A stretch of DNA of 64,000 bases from DATBLE01 sp046732255 (lineage in GTDB: Bacteria; Actinomycetota; Thermoleophilia; Gaiellales; Gaiellaceae): contig JBKPMR010000061.1 in NCBI GenBank assembly GCA_046732255.1, positions 1 through 64,000 of the forward strand, read 5' to 3'. How positions within the stretch are numbered: the first letter of the stretch is position 1; each line of letters starts with the position of its first letter. Below, one piece after another: positions 50,924-59,671 of the stretch. The notes beneath the pieces are model-generated. The model ran no database searches. It saw only the letters and a list, made by a program, of their open reading frames with translations, and was not told the origin of the DNA. Both the position numbers and the translations under genes were made by a program.

Positions 50924-51876
50924 CATCCCGCCACCTCCTCGTAGACGCTCCGGGTCGCCTCGGCGACTCGCGCCCACGTGAACGCTTGCGCCCGGTCGAG
51001 CCCCATCCGGACCAGCTCGTCCCGGCGGGAAACCGCCTCCTCGATCCCGGCCGCGATCGCCGTCGGATCGCGCGGGTCGACGAGCACCGCCGCGCCGCCC
51101 GCGACTTCCTCCGTCGCTCCGCCGACGCTCGTCACTACCGGCGTCCCGCAGGCCATCGCCTCCACCACGGGGATGCCGAAGCCTTCGTAGAGCGACGGGT
51201 AGACGAGACAGCGGGCGCCGCGGTAGAGCGCGGCGAGTTCCTCGTCGGAGACGCGGCCCAGCCAGCCGTCGACCTGCACTTCACCCCAGCCGGGCGCGCC
51301 GACGACTCTCAACTCCACACCGAGCGTTCGTACGGCTTGCTGCACGAGCGCGAGATTCTTGCGCGGCTCCAGCGTCCCGACGGCGAGGACGTAGTCGCCC
51401 ACGGCTGCGGAGCCCTGGGCGACGAACGGCTCTCCGACACCGTTCGGGATCACGCGGATCCGCTCGGCTGGGACGCTGAGCAGCTCGACGATCTCGCCGC
51501 GGGTGAACTCGGACACGGCGATCAGGCGCCTCGCCGCCCGCACCACCGTGGGAACGGCAATGCGGCTGTAGCGCCGCGTCCACTGGTTGAACGTCCCTGG
51601 GTGGCGCAGGACGGCGAGGTCGTGGACCGTTACCACCACGGGCACGGAGCTCCGTACAGGGCCCCGGAAGGTCGGGCAGTGCAGGACGTCGAGTCCACGC
51701 GCCGCGTGCGGCAGGCCGTGGGGGTACCACCAGAGGTCGCGAACGAGCGTCGCGAGCCGCCGCGAGCCGCCCCAGGACAGCCGCTCGTACTGGTTGTGCG
51801 TGAGCAGCCCGCGGACGTAGCGGGCGGTGCCCGCCTGCGTCTGGACGAGCGGCGACGTGTCGAGGCCTACGCGCAT
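50923..51876 (-). CDS. GT4 family glycosyltransferase
   Basis: The 317-residue GT-B enzyme starts MRVGLDTSPLVQTQAGTARY and has VVVTVHDLAVLRHPGTF, VSEFTRGEIVELLSVPAERI, AVGTLEPRKNLALVQQA and SLYEGFGIPVVEAMACGTPVV. It resembles its upstream neighbour closely, so the two probably arose by duplication. Overlap with that gene is 10 bp. The donor is likely GDP-mannose or a similar nucleotide sugar, which is a guess. Confidence 0.9.
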   Translation of the reverse strand: MRVGLDTSPLVQTQAGTARYVRGLLTHNQYERLSWGGSRRLATLVRDLWWYPHGLPHAARGLDVLHCPTFRGPVRSSVPVVVTVHDLAVLRHPGTFNQWTRRYSRIAVPTVVRAARRLIAVSEFTRGEIVELLSVPAERIRVIPNGVGEPFVAQGSAAVGDYVLAVGTLEPRKNLALVQQAVRTLGVELRVVGAPGWGEVQVDGWLGRVSDEELAALYRGARCLVYPSLYEGFGIPVVEAMACGTPVVTSVGGATEEVAGGAAVLVDPRDPTAIAAGIEEAVSRRDELVRMGLDRAQAFTWARVAEATRSVYEEVAG

Positions 51877-52925
51877 CGGAGAAACGCGTCAAGCATGACG
51901 CGCCCGGTCTCATTCCAACGGAACCGGGCGGCATGGGTGAGGCCGCGAGGAACGAGCTCGTCGGGTCGCCGAAGCGCCTCCTCGAGAGCCGTGCCGATCG
52001 CCGACGGGTCATCCGGGTCGGCACGGACGGCCACGTCGCCGGATGCCTCATCCATCGACGGATGGGCGGAGGCAACGACCGGCACGCCGGCCGCCATCGC
52101 CTCGACGATCGGGATCCCGAACCCCTCGAACCGGGACGGGTAGACGAACGCAGCCGCGCCGCGGTACAGCCGTCCGAGCTCGTCGTCGTCCACGTAGCCG
52201 AGCCGGATCACGTCGGGACGGTCGAGCGACGGCTGCGGCCCCCATCCAGCCGCACCGACGACCGCAAGCGCATGTCCGTCCGGAAGCGGCGCCGCGAGCA
52301 GCGTCTCCAGGTTCTTGCGCGGCTCGAGCGTCGCGACCGTGAGGACGTACGGCCGCCCGAGGTCCGCGCGCTCCCCGGCCGCCGCGACATCAACGCCCGG
52401 ATACGCGACGACGACGTTCTGCGGCGACACCCCCAGCAGCTCCACGACCTCGCCCTTCGTGAACTCGGAGTTGACGAAGACCACGTCGCACGTGCGAGCC
52501 GCGTTCCGGTACTTGGCGCCGTGCATCCGCTTCGTTCGCGCCTGCACCCACTCCGGGAAGCGAAGCGGCACGAGGTCGTGGACCATCGTCGAGCGGATGC
52601 CGCCTCGCTGCGGCGGGTACATCCAGTCGGAGAAGTGGAGGACGTCGACCGGGCCCAGGAAGCGCTCCAGGGGCGGCCAGGCCGCGCGGCTCCAACCCTG
52701 GCGCCAGTGGTGCGCGAACGGGAGGAAGACCAGCCGCGGCTCGACCGGGATCCCGGCGAGCGCCTCCGGGATCCGCCGCTTGCCCTGCGGGCTCGTCGGC
52801 GCGAACGGCACGACCTCGTGTCCGGCGCCCGCCGCCTCGACCAGCCCGGCGAGCGAGCCGCGGATGTAGTTCCCCACCCCGGTCCGCGGGTGCGAGAGCG
52901 GCGAGACGTCGAAGGCGATCCGCAC
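51867..52925 (-). CDS. GT4 family glycosyltransferase
   Basis: The 352-residue GT-B enzyme has RIAFDVSPLSHPRTGVGNYI, MVHDLVPLRFPEWV, VNSEFTKGEVVELLGVSPQNV, TVATLEPRKNLETLL and SRFEGFGIPIVEAMAAGVPVV. Its GTG start shares one base with the stop of the GT-C-like gene before it (TAGTG). The acceptor is unknown. Confidence 0.9.
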   Translation of the reverse strand: MRIAFDVSPLSHPRTGVGNYIRGSLAGLVEAAGAGHEVVPFAPTSPQGKRRIPEALAGIPVEPRLVFLPFAHHWRQGWSRAAWPPLERFLGPVDVLHFSDWMYPPQRGGIRSTMVHDLVPLRFPEWVQARTKRMHGAKYRNAARTCDVVFVNSEFTKGEVVELLGVSPQNVVVAYPGVDVAAAGERADLGRPYVLTVATLEPRKNLETLLAAPLPDGHALAVVGAAGWGPQPSLDRPDVIRLGYVDDDELGRLYRGAAAFVYPSRFEGFGIPIVEAMAAGVPVVASAHPSMDEASGDVAVRADPDDPSAIGTALEEALRRPDELVPRGLTHAARFRWNETGRVMLDAFLRCA

Positions 52926-55018
52926 TACGGTCGGTAGGTGAACCGCGTGAAGTGGACGCCGAGCTCGCGCGGATCGGGGTTCTGTCCCTTGGTCACCACC
53001 TTCGGCACCGCCGTCGGCGAGACGGTGAAGCGAACGATGCAGGATTGGCCGAGCGCCTCGAGCGGAACCTCGAGGAGCTTCGTCGCGGTCGGCGCCACCT
53101 GCGCGCGCGCCACCTCGCGGCCGGCGACGGACGCAACGACGCTCGTCGGCTTCGTGAACAGCGACGGGTCGCTCTGGAGGGTGACGACGACCGAGCCGCC
53201 GCGGCAGTCGTGCCGCGTGTAGGTCACCTCACGGCCGGACCACGTGTCCTGCGGGTACAGGCCGTCGACCCGCGAGACCTGGCGCAGCGGCCCGACGATC
53301 CGGCGCAGGACGATTCCCTTCCGGGCATCCTGCGCCACGACACGGCCGCCGACGTCGACGGTCCCGTCCGTGAGCACGTACTCGGCATGGACGACCTTGC
53401 TGTCGGGCCCGCGCATCAAGCCGGTCTCGGCGTCGGTGGTGAGCGGCTTCTCCGGGAGGTCGCCCTCGAGCGGCGAGCTCGTGTAGTAGAAGTGCCGCAC
53501 GCTCCGGTTGAAGAACTCGTTCTCCCAGACGGAGTACTTGTCGGTGTTGCCGGACCAGATCAAGGCGACCTGCGCGTCACGGCCGACCGAGCGATCGACC
53601 CAGTCCGGGTGAGCGGCGGTGATCCCCTGGAAGAGGTCGAGGATCGACGTCTGCCGGTACTTGCCCTCGATCGGCTTCTGCGAGACCCCGAAGTAGACGA
53701 ATACGAGCAGCGGCAGCACGAGTGCGTATCGCGCCGGCACGAAGAGGAACAGCAGGCACGCACCCAGCGATGCGACGAGGGCGAGCCACTGCAGGTTCGG
53801 AATCCCGCCGAACGACGGCGCGACCGACCAGAGGACGACCAACGCGGTCGTATCGGAGACGGCCGGCAGCCCGATCAGCTTCGTGTACGGCAGGACCGTG
53901 ACGGCCACGACCGCGACCGCGACGGCGGGAACGGCCACCGCCCAGGGACGCGGACAGCCGCGCTCGACCCAGAGCATCAGGGCGGTCAGGAACAGCGGAG
54001 CGACGTAGAACATGTTCCGCTCCTCCACCCGCAGCGACTGCTCGGATGCGAACGTCGCCACCTCGAGCACGAGCCAGAAGGAAAGCGTCACCGCCGCCGC
54101 CAGGAACGCGCGCTCGGACCGCGGCCGCCCGCGCATCGTCAGCGCCAGAACGACCAGCGCTACGAACGGAATCACGCCGAGCGACAGGATCAGCTCCTCC
54201 CAGTGGTAGAGCCACCAGTGGAAGACGCCGTCCGCCGTGTAGCCGGCGTGTCCCGCGATCTCGTACGCGCCGAAGATCCCGAATACCGACGCACCGCGCC
54301 CGACCTGGACGACGACGACCACCAGCACCGCCGCGGCCCCGGCAGCGAAGAACCAGCGGAACTCGCGCAGCGCCCGCCGCCCCGAGACCAGGAAGGGCGC
54401 GGTCGCGACCGCAGGCAGGATCGCAACCGCCTGCGCCCGGGTGAGGTAGGCCAGCACGAACGCGCCGAACAGCAGGAGCGTCCGGGTCAGGTCCGGCCGC
54501 TCGAGCCACACAACCATCGCCAGGGCCGCGAGCAGGAACGCCGGGTAAAACGCGTTCTCGGTCATCAGCATCCCGGCGAAGAGCAGCGTCGGGACCGACA
54601 TCGACAGGACCGCGGCGGCGAACGCGTACGGCCGCGAGCAGACCCGCCGGGCGAGCAGGTATGCGGGCACGGCCGCCAGCGAGACGACGACGGCGTTGAT
54701 CCCCTTCGCCGCCGCGTAGGCCTGCGGGACACGATCGAAGAGCGCCCAGGCCGGGCTGAGCAGGGCCGGGTAGACGAGCCCGTAGGCGGCGGTGTGCTCG
54801 CCGCGGAGCAGGAAGCGGCCGGTGTCCGCGAAGCTCTTCGCCAGCTCGGAGTAGACGAGCTCGTCGACCATGATCCACGGCGCGACGATCCGGCGGGCGA
54901 GCGCATAGCGAATGCCGGCTGAGACGACCACGAGGCCGCCGACCCACACCCACATCGGGACGGCGCGGACGAGCTCGGCCGCGCGCGTGCGCGACTGGGC
55001 GACCGCGTCAGTCGCCAA
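52925..55018 (-). CDS. GT-C-like multispanning membrane protein (paralogue 3 of 3)
   Basis: The 697-residue protein has about 12 membrane segments and a C-terminal extracytoplasmic domain of about 200 residues. The first loop has MVDELVYSELAKSF, the GT-C DE motif. Inside the operon it lies between soluble GT4 genes, which suggests that it finishes or exports-side decorates the glycan. The start is not certain: TTG 55018 overlaps the upstream gene by 11 bp, while the first in-frame ATG (54955) lies at the first membrane helix. Confidence 0.7.
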   Translation of the reverse strand: MATDAVAQSRTRAAELVRAVPMWVWVGGLVVVSAGIRYALARRIVAPWIMVDELVYSELAKSFADTGRFLLRGEHTAAYGLVYPALLSPAWALFDRVPQAYAAAKGINAVVVSLAAVPAYLLARRVCSRPYAFAAAVLSMSVPTLLFAGMLMTENAFYPAFLLAALAMVVWLERPDLTRTLLLFGAFVLAYLTRAQAVAILPAVATAPFLVSGRRALREFRWFFAAGAAAVLVVVVVQVGRGASVFGIFGAYEIAGHAGYTADGVFHWWLYHWEELILSLGVIPFVALVVLALTMRGRPRSERAFLAAAVTLSFWLVLEVATFASEQSLRVEERNMFYVAPLFLTALMLWVERGCPRPWAVAVPAVAVAVVAVTVLPYTKLIGLPAVSDTTALVVLWSVAPSFGGIPNLQWLALVASLGACLLFLFVPARYALVLPLLVFVYFGVSQKPIEGKYRQTSILDLFQGITAAHPDWVDRSVGRDAQVALIWSGNTDKYSVWENEFFNRSVRHFYYTSSPLEGDLPEKPLTTDAETGLMRGPDSKVVHAEYVLTDGTVDVGGRVVAQDARKGIVLRRIVGPLRQVSRVDGLYPQDTWSGREVTYTRHDCRGGSVVVTLQSDPSLFTKPTSVVASVAGREVARAQVAPTATKLLEVPLEALGQSCIVRFTVSPTAVPKVVTKGQNPDPRELGVHFTRFTYRP

Positions 55019-56216
55019 GGCCGACCTCGCGCAGCCTCGCCGCGAGGAGGGTCGCGTCCTCTCCGTCCATGCCGACGTCGGCAGCGGCGGAGGCGACCTC
55101 GTGCAGCACGCGCTCATGGACGATCGGACCGCCGGCGAGCGCCTCCAGCGCGGCCGCGTAAGCCTCGGCCACCCGTTCGACCAGGTGCTCGCGCTCGATC
55201 AGTTCCCGCGCACGGTCCCCCATCGCTGCGCGGACATCCGGGTCGGCGAGCGCCTCCAGTGCAGCCACCAGCGTGTCCTCCTCACGCTCGTCGACTGGCA
55301 CCTTCAGCACCGCGTCGGCGGGGAGCTCGCCGAACCAGCCGACGTCGCTGACCACCAGCGGCTTGCCGAGCGAGAGCGCGCGGATTGCGCTGCCCGAGGT
55401 CTCGCCCATCGTCGGCGAGCGGAGCGAGACGATCGCGTCGCAGGCGGCCATCAGAGACCAGAGTTCGTCCTCCGGCACGTAGTCGTGCCTGATCACGCCC
55501 TCCGGCAGCTCCAGACGCGACAGCCGGGATGCCAGCGAACCGACGAGCAGCAGCCGCGCCTCCGGCCGGCGCCCGCGCACGCGCGCGAACGCCGACAGGA
55601 GCTCTTCGATCCGTTTGCTCTCGTTCAGGTGGCCGAAGCAGCCGTACAGCGGATCGCCGACGACGTCGGCGGGCTCGAGCTGCGGAACGGGCCAGGCCGG
55701 GTGCGGGATGCGGACGATCGGGCCGCGGTAACCCGCCTCGCGCGCCCGCCGCTCGACGTAGTGCGAGTGGACGATCAGTGCGGTCGCGTGGTCGAGCACC
55801 TCGCGGGCGAGCGGGAAGTCCTCGGGTCGCGTCTCCCAGAGCGGCGGCAGCTTGTTGTCGAGCACCGCGTAGGCGAGCAGCCGGCCGACGAGGCCGCGCT
55901 CGCGCTCCATCGCCGCGAGGTAGCCGGCAGCGTCGCCGCGGGCGAAGGTGAGGCCGACAACGAGGTGGTGTAGGACGAAGTCGTGGAGGACGACGACGCC
56001 GGGCTTGCGGCGCAGCGCTTCGACGATCCAGCCGTGGGCCTCGGCGTCGTTGCCAACGTGGTAGAGGCGGAGGTCGGCAGGCGGCTCGCGCCGGAACCGG
56101 CCGGGGCGGGCGACGACGACCTCGATCCGCCGCTCGAGCTCCAGCAGCAGCAGCGCCGAGTAGTCCGCGATCCCGGAGCGTGACGGCGGAAGCGGGGAAT
56201 AGTAGGCGACCTTCAC
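55008..56216 (-). CDS. GT4 family glycosyltransferase (tandem copy B)
   Basis: The 402-residue GT-B enzyme begins KVAYYSPLPPSRSGIADYSA, has ALRRKPGVVVLHDFVLHHL, YGCFGHLNESKRIEELL and SLRSPTMGETSGSAIRALSLG. In this group the last segment replaces the usual EGFG motif. It is a clear paralogue of the gene just upstream, but with about 40 extra residues at the C-terminus. GTG 56216 overlaps the upstream stop (GTGA). Confidence 0.9.
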   Translation of the reverse strand: MKVAYYSPLPPSRSGIADYSALLLLELERRIEVVVARPGRFRREPPADLRLYHVGNDAEAHGWIVEALRRKPGVVVLHDFVLHHLVVGLTFARGDAAGYLAAMERERGLVGRLLAYAVLDNKLPPLWETRPEDFPLAREVLDHATALIVHSHYVERRAREAGYRGPIVRIPHPAWPVPQLEPADVVGDPLYGCFGHLNESKRIEELLSAFARVRGRRPEARLLLVGSLASRLSRLELPEGVIRHDYVPEDELWSLMAACDAIVSLRSPTMGETSGSAIRALSLGKPLVVSDVGWFGELPADAVLKVPVDEREEDTLVAALEALADPDVRAAMGDRARELIEREHLVERVAEAYAAALEALAGGPIVHERVLHEVASAAADVGMDGEDATLLAARLREVGLGD

Positions 56217-57310
56217 GCCGCCACCGCCGGGATCATCGCCTGGAGCGCCTCGGCGTAGAGGTCGGCGGTCCGGTCGAGGCGATGCTCGGTCGTGGCGACA
56301 CGTCTGGCCGCCTCGCTCATCTGCTCGTTGCCAGCCGCGTGGCGCATCGCCTCTTCGAGCGCGTCGATCTCACCGTCGCCGACCGGCACCTTGATCGAGA
56401 CCTCGTCGGGCAGCTCACGGAACGCGCCGACGTCGCTGACGATCAGCGGCTTGCCCACCGAAAGCGCGCGAATCGCAGCCGCCGAGGTCTCGCCCATCGT
56501 CGGCCAGCGCAGCGACACGACCGCGTCGCAGGCGGCCAGCAGCCGCCAGAGCTCGTCCTCGGCGACGTAGTCGCGACGAATGACGTTCGGCGGCGGCTCG
56601 ATCCGGGGCAGCCGCGGCGACCAGGAGCCGACGAGCAGCAGCCGCGCCTCCGGCCCGAGTCGCGTGAACGCCCCGAGGATCTGCGGGACGCGCTTGCTCT
56701 CGTTGACGTGACCGAAGCAGCCGAGGACCGGACTGCCGTCGATCGGCTCCGGGACGATCGGCGGGACGGGCCACGCGGGCATCGGCACCCGACGGATCGG
56801 GCGGTCGTACCCGGCGTCGCGGGCAAGGCCCTCGACGTACCGGGAGTGGACGATCAGTCCGGTGGCCGCGTCCAGCACCCTGTGCACGAGCGGGAACTCC
56901 TGAGCCCGCGTCTCCCAGAGCGGCTCGATACGGCCCTGCTGGACCGCCAGCCCGAGCTCGCGCCCCTCCGGACCCGCGTCGCGCTCGAGCGCGGCGCAGT
57001 AGCCCTCGACGTCTCCGCGGGCGAGGGTGATCCCGGAGACGAGATGGTGCAGGACGAACTCGTGCAGCACGACGACGCCCGGGCGCCTCTGGAGCGCTTC
57101 GACGATCCAGCCGTGCTCGTCGGGGTCGTTGCCGACGTGGTACAGGGCGACGTCAGCTTTGGGCGCGCGGCGGAAGCGTCCGGGCCTGGCGACGACGACG
57201 TCCATCCGCTCCTGGAGCGCAGGCAGGAGGAGCGCCGAGTAGTCCGCGATCCCGGACCGCGACGGCGGAAGCGGCGAGTAGTAGGCGACCCTGACGGCTT
57301 CGTCTCTCAC
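56213..57310 (-). CDS. GT4 family glycosyltransferase (tandem copy A)
   Basis: The 365-residue GT-B enzyme shares VAYYSPLPPSRSGIADYSAL, the HEFVLHHLVSG segment, LGCFGHVNESKRVPQIL and SLRWPTMGETSAAAIRALSVG with copy B. The GTG at 57310 overlaps the upstream stop (GTGA); the much longer open frame upstream (to 58183) is out of register with the real gene there. The pair arose by tandem duplication and may add two similar sugars. Confidence 0.9.
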   Translation of the reverse strand: MRDEAVRVAYYSPLPPSRSGIADYSALLLPALQERMDVVVARPGRFRRAPKADVALYHVGNDPDEHGWIVEALQRRPGVVVLHEFVLHHLVSGITLARGDVEGYCAALERDAGPEGRELGLAVQQGRIEPLWETRAQEFPLVHRVLDAATGLIVHSRYVEGLARDAGYDRPIRRVPMPAWPVPPIVPEPIDGSPVLGCFGHVNESKRVPQILGAFTRLGPEARLLLVGSWSPRLPRIEPPPNVIRRDYVAEDELWRLLAACDAVVSLRWPTMGETSAAAIRALSVGKPLIVSDVGAFRELPDEVSIKVPVGDGEIDALEEAMRHAAGNEQMSEAARRVATTEHRLDRTADLYAEALQAMIPAVAA

Positions 57311-58311
57311 GCCAGCAGTCTGTCGATGGTCGTGTCCCAGGTGACGCGCTCGGCGAGCTGGTGACCGGCCCGGCCCCAGGCCTGCGCGTCGTCGGGATTC
57401 AGCCTGCCGAACGCCGCCGCCAGCTCCTCGGCCCGCGGCTCGCAGACCAGGCCCGTCACGCCGTCTCTGACGATCTCCAGCGGGCCGCCGGCGTCGGTCG
57501 TCGTCACGACGGGCTTGTCGGCGAGGAACGCCTCGTAGGGCACCATCCCGAAATCCTCGTCGACCGGCGCGTAGAACACGGCGAGACAGCCTGCGTACAG
57601 GTCGGTCAGCTCCTGCTCCGAGACCCGGCCCGCGAAGCGCACCTCCCCTCCGTCGGCCACCGACTCCAGCCGTTCGCGATCGGGCCCGTCGCCCGCGATC
57701 ACGACGGGCGTCCCGGACTTCGCGGCCGCCTCGATCAGCAGGTCGATCCGCTTCGCGCGGTCGAGCCGGCCGACGGAGAGCACGAAGTCGCCGTACGCAT
57801 CGCAGCGGTACGGAAGCTCCTGGGGCGGGTGCGGCATCACCTCGGCGGAGATCCCGGTGGAGCGCTCGAGGCGGTCGGCGACGTTCCGGGAGGTGGCGAA
57901 GACCTTCCGCGCCTCGCCGAGCGCGAGCCGGTCGAGCTGCTGGACCTTCCGCCGGATCGCCCGGTCCTCGGGCGACTCGCCGAACTGGCCGAGTGCCGTG
58001 CGGTCGAGCTCGTAGGCCTGCCGGAACTGGTGGACGAGCCAGACGACCTTGTTCGGGTGGCGGACGACGTAGGAGGGAAACTTCGTCGCGATCACGAGGT
58101 CGATCCGGCGGCCGTCGGCCTCCTCGAGGTCGACCAGCCGCCAGAGGAAGGTCTGGGTCAGCACCCGCTCCCCCGGATACCACTTGAACGGGACGCTGAC
58201 GAGGTCGGCGTCGTGGCCGCGGCGTCGCAGCTCGGCGACGAGGTCGTCGGTGAAGATCTCGACGCCGCCGCGGGCGAACGCGACCTGCGGCCTGCAGACG
58301 GCGATTCTCAA
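57307..58311 (-). CDS. GT4 family glycosyltransferase
   Basis: The 334-residue GT-B enzyme has RIAVCRPQVAFARGGVEIFT, VWLVHQFRQAYEL, FATSRNVADRLERSTGI, LSVGRLDRAKRIDLLIEAA and the donor site APVDEDFGMVPYEAFLADKPVV. The start is a TTG at 58311 overlapping the methyltransferase stop (TTGA). It is the second gene of the long operon. Confidence 0.9.
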   Translation of the reverse strand: MRIAVCRPQVAFARGGVEIFTDDLVAELRRRGHDADLVSVPFKWYPGERVLTQTFLWRLVDLEEADGRRIDLVIATKFPSYVVRHPNKVVWLVHQFRQAYELDRTALGQFGESPEDRAIRRKVQQLDRLALGEARKVFATSRNVADRLERSTGISAEVMPHPPQELPYRCDAYGDFVLSVGRLDRAKRIDLLIEAAAKSGTPVVIAGDGPDRERLESVADGGEVRFAGRVSEQELTDLYAGCLAVFYAPVDEDFGMVPYEAFLADKPVVTTTDAGGPLEIVRDGVTGLVCEPRAEELAAAFGRLNPDDAQAWGRAGHQLAERVTWDTTIDRLLA

Positions 58312-59405
58312 GTTCTGGCGACGATCGCGTAGTCGAGCGGCGCGAAGAGGATCTCGCGAATTCGCTCGTCGACGTCGTCGGCGTGGCGCGGCGCGTTCAG
58401 GAAGCGGGTCTCGATTGCCCGGAACCCCGCTTGGGACGCCAAGAGCTTGAGCGTCTCGGGGACGAGCGGCTGGGCGTGGGTGAGGTCGGCGAAGTACGAG
58501 CGGAGGGCGAGCGGCGAGAGCGGGTTGATCGTCTCGGCGATCAGCGGGCCGCCGGGGCGCAACTTCTGCGCGGCAAGCTCGAGGAAGCGGAACAGCACGG
58601 CCGGCGGCAGATGCTCGACGACCTGCCCGGCAAAGATCCCGCCCAGGTTCCCGTCCGGCAGCGCCTCGAGGTAGGCGAGTGCGTCGGCCTGTTCGACGTC
58701 GAGCCCTTCTCCTCGTGCGAACGCGACCATGTCGGCGTCGGCGTCGATGCCACGGGCCTCGACGCCGGCGTCGCGCCGAAGCCCGAGGAGCTCGCCGCGG
58801 CCGCAGCCCACGTCGAGCACCGGGGAGGCGTCGCGAAGGTCGTCCACGTAGGGGCGCTGGCGCTCGCGGACGTCGGTCGTCGAGCCGCGCATCCTCGCCT
58901 CGAAGGCGAAGTAGTCGGGGACGGCGGCAGCGGCAGGCTGTGACGCGACCGTCTGCGGAACCGCGCCGGCACCACGGCGCTCCGCGCGGATCAGCCGCTC
59001 CTCGAGCTCGCCGAGGGTGCGCTCGGCCTCTGCGCGGGACGTCTCGCCGCGGTCGACCTCCTCCAGAATCCCGTCGACCATCTTCAGGACGACGTCGTTG
59101 AAGGACCGCTGCTCCGCCGCCAGGGGCTCCACGTACCAGCGCAGGAACGGCCTGAGGATGCGCTTCAGCGGATACGCGACCCAGCCCTTCAGCCCCGGGC
59201 GCCGCTCCAGCGGGCGGTCGGCCGAGACGGACCAGAGCCGCTCAGCGCGGTGCCGGGCGGCGAGCAGGCGCCCGCGTCCCTCGGCGGTGCCGTTCCGGCC
59301 GCCGGCGAGCTCCTCGCGGAGCCGCTCGACCAGCGCGTTCACGTCCACCTCCGAAGCGGTGGAAATCCCCGAAGCATGGCTCGACGACTCGGCGCTACCG
59401 GGCAC
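58308..59405 (-). CDS. Class I methyltransferase with N-terminal helical region
   Basis: The 365-residue protein has a charged helical N-terminal third (VDVNALVERLREELAGG, AERTLGELEERLIRAERR) with a short amphipathic stretch (VAYPLKRILRPFLRWYVEPL) that may touch the membrane, then a SAM domain (VLDVGCGRGELLGLRRDAG, GIDADADMVAFARGEGL, AGQVVEHLPPAVLFRF). Similar proteins cap O-antigen chains, so chain-length control is possible. GTG 59405 lies 6 nt after TACAAT, the best -10 box in the window, and starts the 10-kb glycosyltransferase operon. Confidence 0.85.
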   Translation of the reverse strand: MPGSAESSSHASGISTASEVDVNALVERLREELAGGRNGTAEGRGRLLAARHRAERLWSVSADRPLERRPGLKGWVAYPLKRILRPFLRWYVEPLAAEQRSFNDVVLKMVDGILEEVDRGETSRAEAERTLGELEERLIRAERRGAGAVPQTVASQPAAAAVPDYFAFEARMRGSTTDVRERQRPYVDDLRDASPVLDVGCGRGELLGLRRDAGVEARGIDADADMVAFARGEGLDVEQADALAYLEALPDGNLGGIFAGQVVEHLPPAVLFRFLELAAQKLRPGGPLIAETINPLSPLALRSYFADLTHAQPLVPETLKLLASQAGFRAIETRFLNAPRHADDVDERIREILFAPLDYAIVART

Positions 59406-59417
59406 CGATCCATTGTA
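59406..59417 (-). promoter_or_regulatory. Leaderless promoter of the 10-kb glycosyltransferase operon
   Basis: TACAAT (minus strand, 59412-59417) matches the -10 consensus closely and lies 6 nt before the GTG. No ribosome binding site is present, as expected for a leaderless transcript. Confidence 0.7.
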
Positions 59418-59471
59418 AGAGCGCCTCGTTACGACCCTGTTAGCTCACTGGATCCACACCCTGTGAACGTT

Positions 59472-59607
59472 CTGCACCACAAACGTTCCAACCCCCGTCT
59501 CAGAGACCGGGGTGAAAGCGGCTTGCCGACGCGGACGGCCCTGGCACGGGGGACAAGCTGTTCCACAAACGTTTCACCTCCGGTCTCAGAGACTGGGTGT
59601 GAAACGT
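59472..59607. repeat. Paired palindromic repeat, GTCTCAGAGAC family, copy 2
   Basis: GTCTCAGAGAC at 59497-59507 and 59583-59593 are 86 bp apart, with GCGGACGGCCC and AGCTGTTCCACAAACG in the spacer, as at 24110-24250. It fills most of the 266-bp gap between the divergent operons starting at 59405 and 59672. Confidence 0.85.
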
Positions 59608-59671
59608 CACGAGCTCCGCCACGGCTCTTGCAGACGCAAGGATCGGCCCGCGATCCTGATTAACTCGCCGC

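Noticed and set aside
57311..58183. N-terminal extension of the glycosyltransferase at 56213-57310
   Set aside because: The extra codons are a shadow of the next glycosyltransferase gene; its true frame is 57307-58311.
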